Assembly: GCA_029204225.1 (NCBI GenBank) | Contig: CM055104.1 | Span: forward strand, 24,691,285 to 24,755,284 | From: Diphasiastrum complanatum | Lineage: Eukaryota; Streptophyta; Lycopodiopsida; Lycopodiales; Lycopodiaceae | Direction: 5' to 3' | DNA: 64,000 bases | Part shown: piece by piece, positions 58,791 to 64,000 of the stretch | How positions within the stretch are numbered: the first letter of the stretch is position 1 | Layout of the letters: every line of letters starts with the position of its first letter | Position numbers and translations under genes: made by a program | Notes under the pieces: generated by a model | What the model was told of the DNA's origin: nothing | Databases searched by the model: none | Seen by the model: only the letters and a program-made list of their open reading frames with translations

Positions 58791-61200
58791 CAGTCATACA
58801 CAAGCATATTTTATAAGAGGGCAGGAGGTCATCACATCGCAATAGCGTATAGAGTTATTAGAGTACGCTTTTTGGTTGCCTGTCGCTTGATTAGCCTTTA
58901 TTCTTTTGCTGTGATTCATCAGTGCTTAATGATTGCCAGTGATACTAATTTCCGTGTAAGCTAGTGCATGCTCTCAAACACTGAATTGATCTAACGTTTT
59001 TGGTTTGATGCTTCAGTACATATCAATTATCATTTATTTGCTTTTCTGTGTGAAGCATTACTTACGTAGCCTTAATTGATCCTGATCCCTTCAGACTGAG
59101 ATATTGTGTCGACTCCGCAAGTGCACAACGAGGTTAATTCATTTAGTTGAGATGTATTTATGCACAGAAAAGAAATACATGGAGCTCTTTCCTGGTTTGC
59201 TAGAATTTTCTCAGATTACCCGATTTCTCTGTAATGTGACACCTTAGCTAGACAAAAGTCCGTATTTTGCCGTCGTTTTCTGCCGGCAGAAAATCTTCTA
59301 CCACCAGCTGTTGCGGGGTCATGTTGTGCAGGTGAAAGAAGATTACAACAGTTCTGGGAATTTTTGTCAAAAATTTCTGGCAGGGATTGTAATGACGTAC
59401 TTACTGCTTATCGCGAAGCTCAATGTCCAGCGTTTGTCTGAAACATCAGCAAAATATTTAGGTGCATTCGTAAATATCACCCGCTGCAATGAATGAAAGC
59501 ACGACGAAGACAACATAAAGCCAATACTTATTTCTTATAGGTCACGATTATGGATAAGTGAGTTCCGATAGGAAGCAAAGTCACGATGATAATAGGCCTC
59601 CATCTGAGAGCAGATTACAATTATTTTGTTTTCATTGCTGCTATTACTGCTATCTACAAGTTCCATAGCTTGATGATTGCAGAACTAGCACGGACCTAGA
59701 TTTGGTAACATATAAGGCTATTATAAGCTGGCTATATTTGCATGTCTAGCGTAAAGTGTGGTGGGAGGCGTGGATATTCCAGCACTATTCAGACGTGAAT
59801 CGTGATTTTTAATCATCTGGTAGCATCTCTGGATAGACATATTACGTGTAAGAATTAGTTATGGACTCAAGAAATGCTCCAGTCGCAAAGTTCTCCGAAG
59901 AGATGTAGTGGTGGAAGATCCCAGGGTCCTTTGTAAGAGTTCTCACAGCCTGTGCCGGCCGCTTTTCTTCTCAACCATCAAATTTAAGATAGAAAGCAAA
60001 AAACTATGAGCCTCTTTTCCTCGTGCCATTAACCCTGGAATCAGCTTCCAACTGTGGAATTTAACCCTTTTATTCTTGCTGGAGTCATTTGCAAAAGACT
60101 CATGTACCTGATTTCCAGGTCATGAACCAACGTTTTAAAAAAGCACCATTGGTTAAGAACTTGGCATGTTCTTGACCACCCAGGTTCAAACCTGTATGTG
60201 TGCATGTGTGCGAGAGAGGACATAATAATATTGAAATTGTAGCCTCCATATGCGCTAGTCAGGACAAATTATTAGGCTTTCACTGGAACCATGGGATCGA
60301 TGGGGATATATATGGGCGCTATGCCTCGTGAAAAGTGCGCCTTGTGCTTGGAAAATTATTCTTAAAATTACTCCTCGAATAATGGTAGGGCATTGTGCTT
60401 AGAATAATACTTTTCAAATTGGGCCTCGGACTACAATTTGCTAGTGACCTATTGTGAAATGGTCCTCCAACTCCGTGCTGGAATTTGAAATATCATTGAC
60501 AACCCATATAATATATAATAGATATGAAAAAGTTACATGAGTGTGAGAGTGTCATACATGCAGCATGCTGTCTTAAATGAACCAAATGAATGAATGAACT
60601 TTTGGGAACATCAAGGATGAAGCACTATGCACCAAGGTGTTGTTATCATGATTGCATATTAAGCTACTAAATAATTTATATTAGTATTGGACCATGCTAC
60701 ATTCTACATAACTCAACATATGGAGAAATCTTAATTTGATATTATAACCACTTTATAGAAAATTTCCTTTGCTCAATATTTGATAGTATAGTGTTTATCT
60801 TTTATAATTTTATATCATGATTTTTCAGTCATGAGTTTTATGTTTTGGAGTACTTTTATAATCAATTATCAAAAATCGGTATGGTTCATTCTTAATATGT
60901 GTCAATTTCCCAAACATTGATATAATTGGCATTAATGTCCATGGCATTTACCAAAGGTATTCAAAAGATGGAAGTTAAGAAATGGACATGCTACATTTGG
61001 CAATTGTAGCCAATGGATGATGGAACCTAATTTACCTTGTAAACACTGAAATAAATGTGAAATGTTGTGGCAATAAACAGCTAGCAGATGATAGATTAGC
61101 CACTTTTTGGGTGTCCCATCATTTTAAGAGGGTTGCAATAACACACCTTGTTGCCATTCTTTCCTAATAGGTCAATACACCACATGACATCACGTCTGGT
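58791..61200. other. Intergenic, no gene recognised
   Basis: 2.4 kb without element body or convincing frame. Composition is mixed; 59000-60250 is less AT-rich than its surroundings. Short frames (60-61 codons) have no domain. Confidence 0.4.
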
Positions 61201-61204
61201 ACAA

Positions 61205-61207
<3 letters not shown>

Positions 61208-61247
<40 letters not shown>
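61208..61247. repeat. (TC)20 microsatellite
   Basis: Forty bases of uninterrupted TC dinucleotide. A following ACAATCAAAAGTTTCAA-type segment is partly duplicated 50-60 bases downstream. Confidence 0.95.
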
Positions 61248-61250
<3 letters not shown>

Positions 61251-62110
61251 AACTACAATCAAAAGTTTCAACAATATTCTCTTGTCTTTTATTGTACAAC
61301 AATTGCTATCAAAAGTTTCAAAAGTAATATGAATAGACAAAAAACTGCAACCTAGTTAGAAACATGAATGAACCTACTTTAATTCAAGTGTTTATGTACA
61401 TTGTCATGGTCATACTTCAAGCATTTTACTCATTAGCATTAAAAAAGATCACGTTCTTGATTTACAACATGTCTGAGTTTTCAAGATAGCTAAATCAGGT
61501 AAAATTTGCATGTAAATAACTATCTTGCAAATTGACATGAAGAGCCCTCCTATAAATGCTGAGTTGGTTAGAACTTTGATTTCTCACCTTGAGTCTATGC
61601 GATTGACTCTCATTTCTCAAACAAACAAGGAAAAACAATAAGGTAAATACATTTCATGGAAAATGCTAAGCTTGTTATGTTAGATACTGATGGTGTGTTG
61701 GCATTCTATGGAGCAATCTCATAAGTCTTGCTTTTAGTGTTCTATACGTTCTAGACAGGTTTATAGGTTTATCAAATAATTGTAAGGGTAATCCTCATCT
61801 TTCCTAGGGATTTTTTAATCCAAATTGGCCATTTTAATAAAACTTAAATTGTTTTCTAGAATGCCTATTTTATTCACATTACTCTAGGACTACTACCATA
61901 TTATATCCTTGAAGTTGCTTGTCTACATTAAGGCCTTCTCTTAAGTTGTTTTGGCCTTTGTTGGTTGAACCTAAGTTGTGTTGTATGGTGTAACAACGTT
62001 TTCTTCACCTAATTCTGATTGATGCATCTTGGATTCTTGTTAATTAGCATGCTTATTACTTTATCCTCCATGGGTAAAAGGTATGACTTTTGTCTAGTTT
62101 GTGACTTCCT
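61248..62110. other. Intergenic, no gene recognised
   Basis: AT-rich spacer between the microsatellite and the copia fragment at 62130. Confidence 0.4.
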
Positions 62111-62129
62111 AATTTTGCAATAGAAGGAA

Positions 62130-62470
62130 GAACACCATTTGAGATCAGTGTATAAGAAAAAGCCTAAGGTAGATCATCTTAGGATCTTTGGTTGTTTATG
62201 CTATGTGCATGTACCTTTAGAGACTAGGAAGAAGGATGATCCTGGTGTTGTTAAAGGAATTTTTGTTGGATATGCATCTTCTAAGAAAGCCTATAAAATT
62301 TATCTTCCCTCTACTGACAAGAATGTTGTAAGTAGAGATGTGATCTTTCATGAAGATCAGAAGTTTAACTTGGATGAAGAAAAGATCAAGGAGTCTCATG
62401 TAGGATCTAAAATCATCAATCTTGATGCTGTGCAAAAATTACAAAAAAGGACCAAGAGTGCATCCTAATC
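62130..62470 (+). pseudogene. Copia integrase C-terminal fragment (copia 6)
   Basis: A 109-codon frame: KKKPKVDHLRIFGCLCYVHV, then GVVKGIFVGYASSKKAYKIY and NVVSRDVIFHED, the conserved region after the integrase core. Nothing of RT follows; the frame ends in QKRTKSAS. The N-terminal core is missing. Confidence 0.75.
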
Positions 62471-62613
62471 TGATCCTCAAGAGGGATTGGTTGTCAGATT
62501 ACTTGATCTATCAATCTACTTGAGATTAAGATCAATCTAGATCAATTCTAGACACAAAATTCTAACAAGAACAATCATTAATTGAAGGTAGGTGTACGTT
62601 CTGGTTTCACATG

Positions 62614-63251
62614 TGTGAAACACTGTTTGAGTATGGACTCCAACCTGAAAATCAAGTACACATTAATAGAACCTCAAAACAATCAAAACAAATATAGACA
62701 AATGGAGAGAATCACTCAAAATTGCTTCCAGAACCAAGATTGGTGTCTCACATTGATTATGGCCAAATAAGCCTCTATATATACACTTTTGGAGCTCGAG
62801 GTACTGATCGTGCATCAGATCTCACACGTGTGAGGATGCCTTGTCACCATCATGCAATTTGACACTTGGATCAAAACTTTCCATTTTGGGCATTTTTGGT
62901 TTATTTTCCTACTATATGGAGATCTTCATGGAAATCTTCTAGAAGCAAAAACTTGCCTACTTCAGCTATTTCCACACGTGTGAGCTGTCCTCTACACATG
63001 GGATGTGACACCTATTCAAAATATTTGGCTCATGCAATCATTAGATTGGTGCAACGTGTCATATCTCTAGAAAACTAGTTTTTGGCCATTTTATCCACTA
63101 GAACTTGAATTAAATCATATGTACAACATATATGATTATGGTACATGAAAAGTACACTAGTTTCACATGTGGGAACAGGTTCCACACATGTGTGTCTATC
63201 CTATATACAAGATTTTTGGCCTCTACCAAGCTTATTTTTGCATTTTTCACA
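62614..63251 (-). repeat. Probable 3' LTR of copia 7
   Basis: 638 bp from TGTGAAAC to TTTTTCACA, with inverted TGTGA/TCACA ends and a length like the other copia LTRs here. Its inner edge touches a GAGGAGTG polypurine tract (minus strand, 63259-63252) that follows the RNase H stop codon. It holds palindromes CTCACACGTGTGAG (62821), CACACGTGTG (62973), CACATGTG (63164) and CACACATGTGTG (63183). Confidence 0.55.
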
Positions 63252-63263
63252 CTCCTCAAAAAT

Positions 63264-64000
63264 CTAGCTTGGTAAATCTAGCATAGATCTATCTATAACT
63301 CCAAGTGTACCTTTAGGCAATGCCTTGGTGAGTATATCATCAATGCAATCTGATGATGAAACATGAATAAGCTTGATCTCCTTTGCTTGCACTTTCTCCC
63401 TCACGAAATGATGTGCAATCTCGATGTGCTTTGTTCGAGCATGGAAGACTGGATTGTTTGCAAGTTGTTGAGCTGCTTGATTATCACAATATATGCATGG
63501 AATGTCTTCATCCTTGATCACATGTAGCTCCTCCAAAAGCCTTTTAGGCCAAAGAACCTCCTTTGTTGTTGTTGTCATAGCTTTATATTCGGATTCTGTT
63601 GATGAAAGAGAGATGATATCTTGCTTTTTGGAAAGCCAAGATATAGCTCCTCCACATAAGAATGTAGCAAATGCACTTATGGATCTTCTATCCATCTTGT
63701 CACCTGCAAAACTTGAGTCCGAATATGCTCTCAAACAAATATTAGTCCTTTCATAAACTATGCCAAAGTCTTTTGTAGCCGAGATGTACCTTAACACCCT
63801 TTTTGCTCCTTTCCAATGACATATTAATGGACTTTGCATGTATTGACTCAACTTGCCAACACAAAACCTAAGATCTGGTCTAGTGATGGTTAAGTATATC
63901 AAGGAACCAATAAGCATTCTATAGGTAGTGATGTCCTCAAAGGATGCTTCATCACTTTTCTTAGAAACTTTAACACTTAGCTCCATAGGAGTTTGAAACT
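63264..64000 (-). pseudogene. Copia RT C-terminus and RNase H (copia 7), 5' part outside the window
   Basis: 240 codons from the first Met (63986) to the stop at 63264, open to the window edge. It shows YRMLIGSLIYLTITRPDLRF, RAYSDSSFAGDKMDRRSISA (first RNase H Asp), SLSSTESEYKAM (Glu), CDNQAAQQLANNPVFHARTK (Asp) and HIEIAHHFVREKVQ, all RNase H residues typical of Ty1/copia. No break is visible in this part, so it may be the youngest copia here; whether the whole element is intact cannot be seen. Confidence 0.85.

Overview
The window looks like nuclear DNA of a land plant with a large, retrotransposon-filled genome (fern, gymnosperm or similar; the sequence does not let me choose). The reasons are one host gene whose exons resemble a plant-only protein family, Ty1/copia and Ty3/gypsy elements of plant type, spliced introns with GT-AG ends, a TTTAGGG/TTAGGG-type interstitial telomeric tract, and no bacterial-style gene packing.

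Host gene (1-31,000, minus strand). I join three exons into one gene: exon 1 (30970-30717), exon 2 (29900-28559) and exon 3 (3452-1, running off the left edge). Exon 3 is open for 1,150 codons with no stop, on the strand opposite to several short spurious plus-strand frames. The splice phases agree at both junctions (phase 2 and phase 0). The start of exon 2 (GYVSYMRQKSIRKNWPF) and a segment of exon 3 (LRLMGKNVML) both recall, from memory, the plant HAPLESS 8-like family of unknown biochemical function. At least 1,682 residues lie in the window. Intron 2 would be about 25.1 kb.

Inside intron 2, from left to right: a non-autonomous hAT-like element with an 8-bp target duplication; a decayed minus-strand copia; an LTR-gag-LTR copia remnant; a complete but RT-less gypsy chromovirus (12279-17927) with near-identical LTRs and a 5-bp target duplication; a second gypsy-like gag region preceded by about 0.9 kb of 24-30-bp minisatellite and a primer-binding site; then about 5.5 kb of sequence without recognisable elements.

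Upstream of the gene (31-64 kb) is a mosaic of transposable elements. Two related minus-strand copia elements (34.9-38.8 kb, with a solo LTR inside its integrase, and 53.3-57.1 kb) share an LTR of about 640 bp. Between them lie an unusual array of CCTATGCTNAGCATAGG palindromes with a 65-bp inverted repeat and a telomere-like tract (43.4-44.4 kb), two serine-rich open frames, a plus-strand copia fragment, and a decayed gypsy (48-52.5 kb). The right end holds two further copia fragments, a (TC)20 microsatellite, and a copia RNase H with its 3' LTR that runs out of the window.

Apart from the host gene, all coding segments are broken: stops, frameshifts, missing RT domains or lost catalytic residues. 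I see no tRNA, rRNA or CRISPR array. Family assignments are from motif recognition only, and no database was consulted.
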